A stretch of DNA of 19,803 bases, taken from NCBI GenBank assembly GCA_014804285.1, contig JAAVAA010000032.1, forward strand, positions 68,505 through 88,307, in the 5' to 3' direction. The position numbers and the translations under genes are program-made. The stretch is from Lachnospiraceae bacterium. Lineage in GTDB: Bacteria; Bacillota; Clostridia; Lachnospirales; Lachnospiraceae. Below the pieces are notes generated by a model, which saw nothing but the letters and a program-made list of their open reading frames with translations, was not told where the DNA came from and made no database searches. Positions 1-7,795 of the stretch are shown in pieces (the first letter of the stretch is position 1; each line of letters starts with the position of its first letter).

Positions 1-1305
1 TATAATAAGGAAGAAGCGATGGAAGAGGCTGTCCGTTGTATTAACTGCAAAAATGCGCAGTGCATCAAGGGATGCCCGGTATCTATTGATATTCCCGGAT
101 TTATTGAAAAAGTAAAGGAGGGAGATATTGAAGCGGCTTATCAGGTAATCAGTGAGTCGTCTGCGCTGCCGGCAGTGTGCGGACGTGTGTGTCCTCAGGA
201 AAGCCAGTGTGAGGGCAAATGTATCAGAGGCATTAAGGGAGAGCCGATTTCCATTGGTAAGTTAGAGAGGTTTGTTGCGGACTGGGCAGCCGAAAATGAT
301 ATTAAGCCTCAGGGAGCAAAGGAGAAGAATGGTAAAAAGGTTGCCGTAATCGGTTCAGGACCGGCAGGACTTACCTGCGCCGGGGATCTAGCAAAGATGG
401 GGTATGAAGTGACCATTTTTGAGGCACTCCATGAGCCGGGCGGCGTTCTGGTGTATGGAATCCCAGAGTTCCGTCTTCCCAAAACCAAGGTAGTTGCAAA
501 AGAAATTGAAAATGTAAAAGCCCTTGGTGTGAAAATTGAGACGAACGTTGTAATCGGAAAATCTGTTACCATTGATGAATTGATCAGTGAAGAAGGCTTT
601 GATGCCGTTTTTATCGGTTCAGGCGCAGGACTTCCCAAATTTATGGGAATTCCGGGAGAGCAGGCAAACGGAGTGTTCTCAGCTAATGAGTACCTTACCA
701 GAAGCAATCTGATGAAGGCATTTGACAGTAGCTCCAACACACCGATTACAAGAGGAAAAAAGGTCGCTGTAGTCGGCGGTGGTAACGTTGCTATGGATGC
801 GGCAAGAACTGCACTGCGTTTGGGAGCAGAGGTTCACATTGTATACAGAAGAAGTGAAGAGGAGCTTCCTGCCCGTGTGGAAGAGGTACACCATGCGAAG
901 GAAGAAGGAATCATTTTTGATCTTCTTACCAATCCTGTAGAAATTCTCCAAGATGAGAACGGATGGGTCAGCGGAATGAAGTGCATCAGAATGGAGCTTG
1001 GAGAGCCTGATGAATCAGGCAGAAGACGCCCCGTGGAGGTTCCGGGTTCTGAATTTGTGATTGAGGCAGACACAGTGATCATGTCGCTGGGAACATCACC
1101 CAATCCGCTTATTTCTTCGACCACAGAGGGACTTGAAATCAATAAGTGGAAATGTATCGTAGCGGATGAAGAATTTGGAAAAACCAGCAAAGAAGGAGTT
1201 TATGCAGGCGGAGATGCGGTTACCGGTGCAGCAACGGTTATTCTGGCAATGGGTGCCGGTCGTGCAGGCGCTAAGGGGATTGATGAATATCTGAAAAACA
1301 GATAA
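1..1305 (+). CDS. gltA: NADPH-dependent oxidoreductase, GltA/NfnB/SudA family (5' partial)
   Basis: Flavin and iron-sulfur oxidoreductase of the family annotated as NADPH-dependent glutamate synthase GltA. The family also includes the NfnB/SudA subunit of ferredoxin:NADP+ oxidoreductases. The reading frame is open to base 1: the six codons before the ATG at 19 read YNKEEA, which matches the usual family lead-in to the first cluster. The true start is therefore outside the window, and the ATG at 19 is internal. Numbered from that ATG, cysteines 7, 10, 15, 19 and 54, 58, 64, 68 form two [4Fe-4S] sites. An FAD Rossmann motif (GSGPAG) lies near residue 112, an NADPH motif (GGGNVAMDAA) near 252, and the C-terminal FAD signature (GGDAVTGA) near 398. 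Glutamate synthase small subunit and NfnB cannot be separated from this sequence alone. An upstream NfnA-like (PyrK-type) gene would favour the ferredoxin enzyme. A terminator follows closely. Confidence 0.9.
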   Translation, partial: YNKEEAMEEAVRCINCKNAQCIKGCPVSIDIPGFIEKVKEGDIEAAYQVISESSALPAVCGRVCPQESQCEGKCIRGIKGEPISIGKLERFVADWAAENDIKPQGAKEKNGKKVAVIGSGPAGLTCAGDLAKMGYEVTIFEALHEPGGVLVYGIPEFRLPKTKVVAKEIENVKALGVKIETNVVIGKSVTIDELISEEGFDAVFIGSGAGLPKFMGIPGEQANGVFSANEYLTRSNLMKAFDSSSNTPITRGKKVAVVGGGNVAMDAARTALRLGAEVHIVYRRSEEELPARVEEVHHAKEEGIIFDLLTNPVEILQDENGWVSGMKCIRMELGEPDESGRRRPVEVPGSEFVIEADTVIMSLGTSPNPLISSTTEGLEINKWKCIVADEEFGKTSKEGVYAGGDAVTGAATVILAMGAGRAGAKGIDEYLKNR

Positions 1306-1319
1306 TGAAAATACATTAA

Positions 1320-1349
1320 GTGCCGGAACTTAGTTCCGGCACAAGTTTT
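1320..1349 (+). terminator. Rho-independent terminator after the gltA-like gene
   Basis: A perfect 10-bp stem (GTGCCGGAAC at 1320-1329, GTTCCGGCAC at 1333-1342) closes a 3-base loop. AAGTTTT follows, so the T-tract is short. It starts 15 bases after the upstream stop codon and separates that gene from the MORN protein gene. Confidence 0.8.
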
Positions 1350-1408
1350 GTGATTCTAAGAAAAAATTAATAATTCTTTTGTTTCAATTTAAAATATCTA
1401 TTGTAAAG

Positions 1409-1414
1409 TATAAT
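1409..1414 (+). promoter_or_regulatory. Possible -10 box for the MORN protein gene
   Basis: TATAAT matches the sigma-A -10 consensus exactly and sits 49 bases before the ATG, after the gltA terminator. I see no convincing -35 at 16-18 bp (AATTTA at 17 bp is poor), so this rests on the -10 box and its position. Confidence 0.4.
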
Positions 1415-1462
1415 AGAAGACCACAAAATGGTTTGATGAAAGAATTATAAGAGGATATAGTG

Positions 1463-2566
1463 ATGAAGAAGAATTTTCACGATGATGATTTCGAATTTCA
1501 GGATGACAAATTTTTTAATCAGATGGACAAGGCAAAGATACTTGTCAGCGTGATTCCTGTAGTGCTTATTATCATTATTCTGGCAATCGCATTGATTGTA
1601 AACGGAAATAAAGAGAATAAGCCCGGGGCAGAAGATTTGCAGCAGAGTATTATGGATTATGCAGATGAGTCCCGACCGGTGACCAATACTTCGGTGAAAG
1701 TGGAGGAAGCTGCAGACGAGCTGTCTGAAAAAGAGAATGAAGCTGCAGATCCTGATAAAGAAGAAAGTCCGGAAAAAGTAAGTATTACTCCAAAGACAGA
1801 AGACCAGACTGACATGGAACCATCGCCAACACCGTACCGTCAGGTCATGAATACGGATAAAGTGGATTATAGTAAGGTTTCTTACAATCGGGATGAGCAG
1901 TTAAAGGAAATGATGACTTATTGGGCGGAGGGCAACCAGAAAGCACTGGATGATCTGGCAAATCTTGACCGGTTTAAAGCAATGTCATGGGCGCTTAAAG
2001 ATACCACTGATTTTTATTATTACGGAGAACGGAATGCTTCTGGTCAGCCTGAGGGAAAAGGAATTGCGGTTTATGCAGATAATCAGTATTATTACGGAGA
2101 ATGGAAAAACGGAGTAAGAAGCGGAGGCGGAACATGGATTCATTATCATATTCACAATACCGTCAATAAGGAGGATCCGTATCAATATCATCAATACGCG
2201 GGTTCCTGGGCGGAAGACCTTCCGGATGGAGAAGGTTCTGAGCACTGTGATTACGATGCATCTCTCATAAAAGAAAATAAGATATACAATACCAATTTGA
2301 TCGGAAGCTATTCCCAGGGGCTAGTTCATGGTGATTTTTATCTGACAACCTTTTATGCGGAAGGTGAGTACCGGGAATGGAATGCTAAGGCAGATCACGG
2401 TTCCTGGATTTATCAAAGTGAAAATAAGGATAAGATTGGCAGAGGACCGGTTTATGTATCCACCTTAGATCCCGATAATTATATTTGGATGCTGCCGAAA
2501 GAGAATAAAAATATAGGAGTTTCCTGCCTGATTTCCGCAAAAAGGAACAGTTCTTCCAAAAATTAG
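1463..2566 (+). CDS. Membrane-anchored MORN-repeat protein, function unknown
   Basis: I do not recognise a named family. The protein has a short acidic, Phe-rich cytoplasmic N-terminus (about residues 1-25), one transmembrane helix (about 26-46, mostly Ile/Val/Leu), and a long acidic linker rich in Glu, Asp, Pro and Thr (about 50-130). An extracytoplasmic C-terminal half follows, with MORN-like repeats at about 185-320. The repeat signs are YYYGERNASGQPEGKG, YYYGEWKNGVRSGGGTW, YAGSWAEDLPDGEGS and IGSYSQGLVHGDF. MORN repeats are beta-hairpin modules found in scaffolding and membrane-associated proteins. I prefer the ATG at 1463 over the GTG immediately before it because GAGGA at 1451-1455 gives better spacing. 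The gene stands alone between a terminator and a separately initiated gene. A structural or envelope-linked role is only inference. Confidence 0.75.
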   Translation: MKKNFHDDDFEFQDDKFFNQMDKAKILVSVIPVVLIIIILAIALIVNGNKENKPGAEDLQQSIMDYADESRPVTNTSVKVEEAADELSEKENEAADPDKEESPEKVSITPKTEDQTDMEPSPTPYRQVMNTDKVDYSKVSYNRDEQLKEMMTYWAEGNQKALDDLANLDRFKAMSWALKDTTDFYYYGERNASGQPEGKGIAVYADNQYYYGEWKNGVRSGGGTWIHYHIHNTVNKEDPYQYHQYAGSWAEDLPDGEGSEHCDYDASLIKENKIYNTNLIGSYSQGLVHGDFYLTTFYAEGEYREWNAKADHGSWIYQSENKDKIGRGPVYVSTLDPDNYIWMLPKENKNIGVSCLISAKRNSSSKN

Positions 2567-2625
2567 TGGAAACTCATACCGATCCGTAGTAAAATAATGG
2601 AAGGGTTACAAAGGAGGGGCGGGGT

Positions 2626-3369
2626 ATGGCATGGTGTCCGGAATGTAAATGTGAGTATGTAGATGGAATTACTGTCTGTGCAGATTGCGGCTGTGACTTA
2701 GTGGATGAATTACCGGTTGAGAAAGCAGCCAGGGAAACGTTGACGGATATTTCTGAAGAAGAAATTATGGCAGCTGTTAAAGTTATGGCAGAGAGCGGTG
2801 AGGAATCGGAAGAGTTCCGTGAGGAAAATTTTCAGGATGCGGAGCAATATGAGGATTTTGAGTTTGATGAAGAGGAAGTAAAACCTGTATATCAGTATAG
2901 GTACATGAATAATGAGGAAAAAGCAGAAGACAGCAGAACCTCGGCGTATGCTCTTTTAGGAGTGGGCAGTCTGGGATTTGTGATTGTTATTCTGTTTTTT
3001 TTGGATATTGTGAAGGTGAATATGTCACTTACCGGAAAATATATGATTACCGGTGTAATGGGTGTATTATTTGTGTTGTTTATTATTATGGGAATTGTAT
3101 CACTCAAAAATTCCCGGGTACTTTCGAAGAAGGCATATAAAGAAAACAATCTGACGGTTGAAATAAAAAAATGGTGCATTACTTATATGGATAAGGATTT
3201 TATGGATCGGGAACTGGGACTTTCGGATCAGCAGGAGGAACTGAAGTATTTTCAACGGATCGATCATATGAAGCGAATGATCAACAGACAGTTCATGAAT
3301 CTTGACGAGGCATATTTGGACAGACTGATCGAGGAAGTCTATCCGGAAATATTTGAAAGTGGAGCATAG
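2626..3369 (+). CDS. Zinc-ribbon, two-helix membrane protein of unknown function
   Basis: This 247-aa protein has four parts. An N-terminal zinc ribbon has Cys 4, 7, 18 and 21 in two CxxC pairs, with further Cys at 9 and 23. A strongly acidic segment spans about residues 40-90. Two transmembrane helices lie at about 107-130 and 138-160. A charged C-terminal region spans about 165-247 and is probably cytoplasmic. The start is well supported by AAGGAGG at 2611-2617, 8 bases before the ATG. Similar N-terminal ribbons (WCPxCxxEY) occur on many small clostridial membrane proteins with no known role. The stop lies 7 bases before the preferred rlmH start, so the two genes are likely co-transcribed. 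A weak promoter (TGGAAA 2567-2572, TAAAAT 2590-2595, 17-bp spacer) may lie in the upstream gap. Confidence 0.75.
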   Translation: MAWCPECKCEYVDGITVCADCGCDLVDELPVEKAARETLTDISEEEIMAAVKVMAESGEESEEFREENFQDAEQYEDFEFDEEEVKPVYQYRYMNNEEKAEDSRTSAYALLGVGSLGFVIVILFFLDIVKVNMSLTGKYMITGVMGVLFVLFIIMGIVSLKNSRVLSKKAYKENNLTVEIKKWCITYMDKDFMDRELGLSDQQEELKYFQRIDHMKRMINRQFMNLDEAYLDRLIEEVYPEIFESGA

Positions 3370-3376
3370 GATCAGC

Positions 3377-3856
3377 GTGAAAATCACGATTATCTGCGTA
3401 GGAAAAATAAAAGAAGATTTTTACAGAAAAGCAGTTTCCGAATATGAAAAGCGGTTGTCTAAATATTGCAGGCTGGAGATCATTGAAGTGCAGGATGAAA
3501 AGACTCCGGATCATGCCAGCTTGGTGGTAGAAGAACAGATCAAAGAAAAAGAAGCGGCCAGAATATTAAAATATGTAAGAGAGGATGCCTGTGTCTACGC
3601 GCTGGAGATTGAAGGACAAAAGCCGGATTCGGTTTCTTTTGCGAAAGAGATCAATCAGCTTGGCATTCAGGGGAAAAGTCATATACAGTTTATAATAGGC
3701 GGCTCACTGGGATTGCATCAAAGTGTTTCAAAGGCGGCCGACCGGTCAATTAGTTTTTCCAATATGACGTTCCCGCACCAACTTATGCGGGTGATCCTGC
3801 TGGAACAGATATACAGAAGCTACCGGATTATCATGGGAGAACCTTATCATAAATAG
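3377..3856 (+). CDS. rlmH: 23S rRNA (pseudouridine-1915-N3) methyltransferase
   Basis: RlmH is a SPOUT-family methyltransferase that uses S-adenosylmethionine to methylate N3 of pseudouridine 1915 in helix 69 of 23S rRNA, acting on assembled 70S ribosomes. The trefoil-knot cofactor loop is visible as IIGGSLGL (about residues 106-113), and the protein ends in the family's invariant EPYHK. I chose the GTG at 3377 rather than the ATG at 3353. The GTG gives MKITIICVGKIKE, which is the normal family N-terminus, and a 159-residue product, which equals the usual length. The upstream ATG would add eight unrelated residues and overlap the preceding gene. The ribosome binding site for the GTG is weak (AGG at 3368-3370), which suggests coupling to translation of the upstream gene. 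Confidence 0.95.
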   Translation: MKITIICVGKIKEDFYRKAVSEYEKRLSKYCRLEIIEVQDEKTPDHASLVVEEQIKEKEAARILKYVREDACVYALEIEGQKPDSVSFAKEINQLGIQGKSHIQFIIGGSLGLHQSVSKAADRSISFSNMTFPHQLMRVILLEQIYRSYRIIMGEPYHK

Positions 3857-3873
3857 GACTTGCAAATAGGACT
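3851..3873 (+). repeat. 10-bp direct repeat overlapping the rlmH stop codon
   Basis: AAATAGGACT occurs at 3851-3860 and again at 3864-3873, separated by TGC. The first copy contains the last Lys codon and the TAG stop of rlmH. It may be chance, replication slippage, or a protein-binding site before yqfC. Confidence 0.5.
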
Positions 3874-3916
3874 AAGATGTTGGTCTAGCGAAAGCTCTTT
3901 TCTCATATAGTATGAT

Positions 3917-4252
3917 ATGATGAAAAGAAAAAGCAAAATAAAAGAAGACTGGAATACTACCAGAAAAGAAAGAGAAGCAAGACAGACAATATCAAACAGG
4001 GAGCTTGTGGTGGAGTCTTTAAAGCTTCCCAAAGATTCCATGCTTGGGGCATCCATTGTGACACTTACAGGCAATACGGAGGCTTTTATTGAAAATTATA
4101 AGGGAATTATTGAATACACCAGTGAAGTAATCCTATTGCAGGGTAAGACCTGCAAAATAGAAATATGCGGAAAAAGACTGAACATAGTTTATTATACAAA
4201 TGAGGACATGAAGATAAGCGGATGGATTGAGAGAATCTGTTATTTTGTGTAA
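3917..4252 (+). CDS. yqfC: Sporulation protein YqfC
   Basis: Small protein of the YabP/YqfC family. In Bacillus, yqfC is expressed in the mother cell under sigma-E together with yqfD, and its molecular role is not established. Family signs are LKLPKD (about residues 35-40), TLTGNTEAFIENYKGIIEY (about 50-68), a beta-rich middle, and a C-terminal IERICYF strand. At 111 aa it is slightly longer than the Bacillus protein because of a basic N-terminal extension. The start is uncertain: ATGs at 3917 and 3920 lack a recognisable ribosome binding site. A GTG at 4010 has AGGGAG six bases upstream but would remove residues that fit the family. The adjacent yqfD gene supports the call. Confidence 0.85.
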   Translation: MMKRKSKIKEDWNTTRKEREARQTISNRELVVESLKLPKDSMLGASIVTLTGNTEAFIENYKGIIEYTSEVILLQGKTCKIEICGKRLNIVYYTNEDMKISGWIERICYFV

Positions 4253-4282
4253 ACGCAAAAAATGAACCATGTGAGGTGCGGC

Positions 4283-5548
4283 ATGTTACAGGTAATACGA
4301 TATCTGCAGGGATATCTTACGATCAGGGTACAGGGATTTTCACCGGAAAGATTTATGAATCTGTGCAGTAATCATCATTTGTTCTTATGGAATATTGTTA
4401 ATTATGGTGATTATTACACCATGAATATCAGTCTTAAGAATTTTTACAAATTAAAGGGTCTTACAAGAAAAACGGGAACCAGGGTGGTCATAACAGGACG
4501 TTATGGACTACCCTTTCTTTCTGTCAGGATGTGGAGGCGGAGAATCTTTTTGGCGGGACTATTGGGAAGCCTTGCATTTTGGGTATGGATGTCAGGATTT
4601 ATATGGGCAGTGGAAATTGATGGAAACTATTTTGTTACAACAGATGTATTTCAGGATTTTTTAGATGCAAATGGAATCAAAACCGGGGTTAAGAAGGGGG
4701 AAATTGATATTGAGACGCTGGAAGAGTCGATCAGGGAGCATTTTGATATTGTTACATGGACGTCAGCAAAAATTGACGGAACCAGACTGTTGATTCAGGT
4801 AAAAGAAAATGATCTGATCAAGATGGATAAGGGAGGGAAAGAAACAGAGATAAATGAAGAAAATACAGGTATGGATCTTGTTGCACAAAAGGAAGGTGTG
4901 ATTGTCAGTATGGTGACAAGAAGCGGTGTTCCGTTAGTGAAGACCGGAGCAGAGATTCATAAGGGAGATATTCTTGTGGAGGGAGGTGTGCCGATCTATA
5001 ATGACGACGGAACGGTAAAAAGATATGATTATTGTGTTGCAGATGCGGATATCATGCTTCAGTGTATCTATTCATTGACTGAGGATATTGATGAGAAGCA
5101 TGAAGAGAAGAAGTATACGGGAAAAGAAAAGAAACAGCCGTTTTTAATCCTTGGAACCAAAAAAATAAGCATGCCTCTTCTTGGAAGAAAGTTTGAAAAG
5201 TATGATGTAATCGAAGAAAAGCATCAATTAAAAATTTTTAAGAATTATTATCTTCCAGTGTATATAGGAAGTTATTTGGTAAGAGAATACGAGGTAAAAG
5301 AAGAAATATATACCAAAGAACAGGTAAAGGAACTGTTTGAAGGTAAAATACAAAAATTTATAGAAACTTTACAGGAAAAAGGGGTACAAATTATAGAAAA
5401 AAATGTTACAATAAAGAGAGCTTTTGGCACCTGGAAAATGGATGCGGATTTTTTGGCGGTTGAAAAGACCGGAGTAAGTCAGAAAACCCAATTAATTCAG
5501 ATTGAGGATATTTTATTGGAGGAAGAACCGGGAGCTGAAGGAACATAA
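4283..5548 (+). CDS. yqfD: Sporulation protein YqfD
   Basis: YqfD is a membrane protein of the sigma-E regulon of spore formers, always found beside yqfC; its exact role is unknown. It has a cytoplasmic N-terminal domain (about residues 1-85), a transmembrane helix (about 88-110, rich in Leu, Trp and Phe) and a large extracytoplasmic part of about 300 residues. That part begins with a POTRA-like strand-helix pattern (VEIDGNYFVT through LLIQVKEN), then a region with hairpin-like beta segments, and a basic C-terminal domain. I chose the ATG at 4283 because GAGGTG at 4273-4278 lies just before it. The ATG at 4262 has no ribosome binding site and would add seven residues. It starts 30 bases after yqfC and is followed by phoH after 23 bases, so the three are probably one operon. 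Confidence 0.88.
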   Translation: MLQVIRYLQGYLTIRVQGFSPERFMNLCSNHHLFLWNIVNYGDYYTMNISLKNFYKLKGLTRKTGTRVVITGRYGLPFLSVRMWRRRIFLAGLLGSLAFWVWMSGFIWAVEIDGNYFVTTDVFQDFLDANGIKTGVKKGEIDIETLEESIREHFDIVTWTSAKIDGTRLLIQVKENDLIKMDKGGKETEINEENTGMDLVAQKEGVIVSMVTRSGVPLVKTGAEIHKGDILVEGGVPIYNDDGTVKRYDYCVADADIMLQCIYSLTEDIDEKHEEKKYTGKEKKQPFLILGTKKISMPLLGRKFEKYDVIEEKHQLKIFKNYYLPVYIGSYLVREYEVKEEIYTKEQVKELFEGKIQKFIETLQEKGVQIIEKNVTIKRAFGTWKMDADFLAVEKTGVSQKTQLIQIEDILLEEEPGAEGT

Positions 5549-5571
5549 TGAAAAGAAATCAGGAGCGGTAA

Positions 5572-6579
5572 ATGGAAGAAGTTTCGGAAGTGATTAAGGT
5601 ACCGGCCGGGGATCAGCAGAATGTGTTCGGACAATTTGACAGTCATATCAAAAAGTTGGAGAGACAGCTTCAAGTGTCTATCGTAGACCGTAACGGGGAA
5701 ATAAGGATCAGCGGCAGTCAGTCATGTGTCAGGAAGGCTAAGGCAGTGCTGAACGAATTGGCAGAATTATCAAAGAGAGGAAATGTAATCCAGGAACAAA
5801 ATGTGGATTATGCAATTACAATGAGTATGGAAGAAAATGAGGAAGTTTTGCTTGAAATTGATAAAGAATTGATTTGCCACACAATTACCGGCAAACCGGT
5901 AAAACCGAAAACATTAGGACAGAAGCAGTATGTGGAAGCAATTCGTGATAATATGATCGTATTTGGACTTGGACCTGCCGGAACAGGAAAAACCTATCTT
6001 GCAATGGCAATGGCAATTACGGCATTTAAGAATCAGGAGGTAGAGAGAATCATTCTTACCAGACCGGCAATTGAGGCAGGAGAGAAGCTTGGTTTTCTGC
6101 CCGGAGATTTGCAGAGTAAGGTGGATCCTTATCTCAGACCATTATATGATGCCCTTTATCAGATCATGGGTGCTGAATCTTTTACCAGAAATATGGAAAA
6201 GGGGCTCATTGAAGTAGCGCCGCTTGCTTACATGAGAGGGCGGACGCTTGACAACGCGTATATTATTTTAGATGAAGCACAAAATACAACTCCGGCTCAG
6301 ATGAAAATGTTCCTGACCAGAATAGGATTTGGTTCTAAGGTTATCGTTACCGGTGACGGTTCCCAGAAGGATCTTGCGCCAGGGGCTGTGTCAGGTTTGG
6401 ATGTGGCGATTCGGGTACTGCGGGGGATTGAGGGAATTGCTTTTTGTAAAATGTCCAGCAAAGATGTAGTAAGACATCCCTTGGTACAAAAGATTGTCAA
6501 GGCATATGAATCCTATGAAGCTAAGGAGAACAACGATACAAAGCATAGAGGCAGGAATACGATATATGGAAAAAAATAA
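5572..6579 (+). CDS. phoH: PhoH-family P-loop ATPase
   Basis: PhoH proteins of this type (also called YbeZ) are cytoplasmic P-loop ATPases with an RNA-binding KH-like N-terminal domain. They are genetically and physically linked to the RNase YbeY, which suggests work in rRNA maturation or RNA turnover. The KH-like part spans about residues 5-75. Walker A is GPAGTGKT at 134-141 and Walker B is IILDEAQN at about 231-238; TRPAIEAGEKLGFLPGD (about 163-179) is the family signature. The 335-aa length is normal. AGGAG at 5561-5565, six bases before the ATG, fixes the start. The end overlaps the next gene by 14 bases, implying translational coupling. ybeY lies two genes downstream. Confidence 0.95.
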   Translation: MEEVSEVIKVPAGDQQNVFGQFDSHIKKLERQLQVSIVDRNGEIRISGSQSCVRKAKAVLNELAELSKRGNVIQEQNVDYAITMSMEENEEVLLEIDKELICHTITGKPVKPKTLGQKQYVEAIRDNMIVFGLGPAGTGKTYLAMAMAITAFKNQEVERIILTRPAIEAGEKLGFLPGDLQSKVDPYLRPLYDALYQIMGAESFTRNMEKGLIEVAPLAYMRGRTLDNAYIILDEAQNTTPAQMKMFLTRIGFGSKVIVTGDGSQKDLAPGAVSGLDVAIRVLRGIEGIAFCKMSSKDVVRHPLVQKIVKAYESYEAKENNDTKHRGRNTIYGKK

Positions 6580-7795
6580 CGAAACGGACAGCCGTATAAA
6601 GAAAAAAGATAATATTAGCAGAAAAGTTCAAGAATTTCTCATATTTTTACTGACGGGAGCGGGAACCGGACTTGCTTGCTGGCTGTACAATAGATCGGTT
6701 ATAGAGATTTCCGGTATTGTGATTCTTGTGTTGCCGGGAATTTGCGGAGTGATTTTTTCCATGGAACAAAGTGTTGAGAATGATACGTTTCTTTTTGATA
6801 ATCGGTATCATATGTGGAGATTTACCGTTCTCTATCTGATTTCACTTGCAGGAAGCCTGACATTTCCCATGCTGCCCCAGGGCGGCTGGCCGTTTTTGGC
6901 AATATTTATCGGGTTGATGCTTTTTTCTAATCAAACGATAGGTATCTTTGCCGGAACGGTGCTTCTTATGATAAGCGGAATGCTCCATGGAGGTTCGGAA
7001 TGCTATATCAGCTTTTTCGTTTATTTTGTAGGAGGGCTGGTAGGGATTATTGTATTTTCTTATGTGAACATTAGCTTTAAAGTTGGACTTCCGCTGATAG
7101 TATCTTTAATGGTTCAAATGGTCTGTTTGTCTGTTCAAGAAGTGCTTTATGTGAATGAACAGCTAAAGCTGCAGATGTTTTTGATCCCGGCGGTTAATCT
7201 TTTAGTATGTCTGATTCTTTTACTTGTCATATTAAAATATTTCAGTTTTTCTATTGTATACAAGAATCAGGATCTGTATATGGATATTAATGATCCGGAA
7301 TGTCCCCTCTTGGTTGAATTAAAAAGCGCTTCAAAGGAGGAGTATTATCATGCGGTACATACAGCTTACATGTGTGACCGGATAGCAAAACGCTTAAATT
7401 TGGATGACGCGGTAGTGAAGGCATGCGGATATTACCATAGGATTGGAATTTTAAAAGGTGAAAACACCTGGGAAAATTTACAGCTCATTATGGAAGAAAA
7501 TCGATTTCCTCAAAGAGTTAGAGAGGTCTTAAAAGAATATGTTGATAGTACGGAACCAATGATATCCAAGGAGACTATTGTACTGCTTTTTTCGGATACG
7601 ATTATTTCTTCCATTAGTTATTTGTTTTCCAAGGATCCGCAGATTCAGTTGGATTATCCGAAAGTAATTGGAGGAATTTTTAAGAGAAGAGTAGAGAGCG
7701 GCGTAATAGACAGAAGTGATTTGACTTTTGGAGAATTGCAGGAGATGAAGGAAATTCTGGTGGAGGAAAAACTATATTATGACTTCTTACGTTGA
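6566..7795 (+). CDS. Short PgpH-like 7TM-HD protein with degenerate HD site
   Basis: This gene occupies the place of yqfF/pgpH between phoH and ybeY. PgpH normally has about 700 residues: an extracytoplasmic sensor domain, seven transmembrane helices, and a cytoplasmic HD domain that hydrolyses c-di-AMP. This product has 409 residues. It goes straight from a short basic N-terminus into six or seven membrane helices (about residues 23-240) and then an HD-like domain (about 255-395). The HD dyad is changed to His-Arg at 291-292 (CAT AGG at 7436-7441, in YYHRIG). The HHG motif expected after the next helix is absent (KEYVDSTEP instead), although SKETIVLLFSDTI near the end still fits the family. 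Loss of metal ligands implies an inactive or binding-only protein. I chose the ATG at 6566; upstream in-frame codons lie inside phoH. Confidence 0.8.
   Translation: MEKNNETDSRIKKKDNISRKVQEFLIFLLTGAGTGLACWLYNRSVIEISGIVILVLPGICGVIFSMEQSVENDTFLFDNRYHMWRFTVLYLISLAGSLTFPMLPQGGWPFLAIFIGLMLFSNQTIGIFAGTVLLMISGMLHGGSECYISFFVYFVGGLVGIIVFSYVNISFKVGLPLIVSLMVQMVCLSVQEVLYVNEQLKLQMFLIPAVNLLVCLILLLVILKYFSFSIVYKNQDLYMDINDPECPLLVELKSASKEEYYHAVHTAYMCDRIAKRLNLDDAVVKACGYYHRIGILKGENTWENLQLIMEENRFPQRVREVLKEYVDSTEPMISKETIVLLFSDTIISSISYLFSKDPQIQLDYPKVIGGIFKRRVESGVIDRSDLTFGELQEMKEILVEEKLYYDFLR

Noticed and set aside
19..21. ATG as the true start of the first gene
   Set aside because: The frame is open to base 1, and the preceding codons match the conserved lead-in to the first iron-sulfur site of the family.
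3904..3912. CATATAGTA resembling a sigma-E or sigma-K -10 box before yqfC
   Set aside because: It is only five bases before the preferred ATG, so the message would be almost leaderless, and no matching -35 is visible at the right distance. A sporulation promoter probably exists but I cannot place it.
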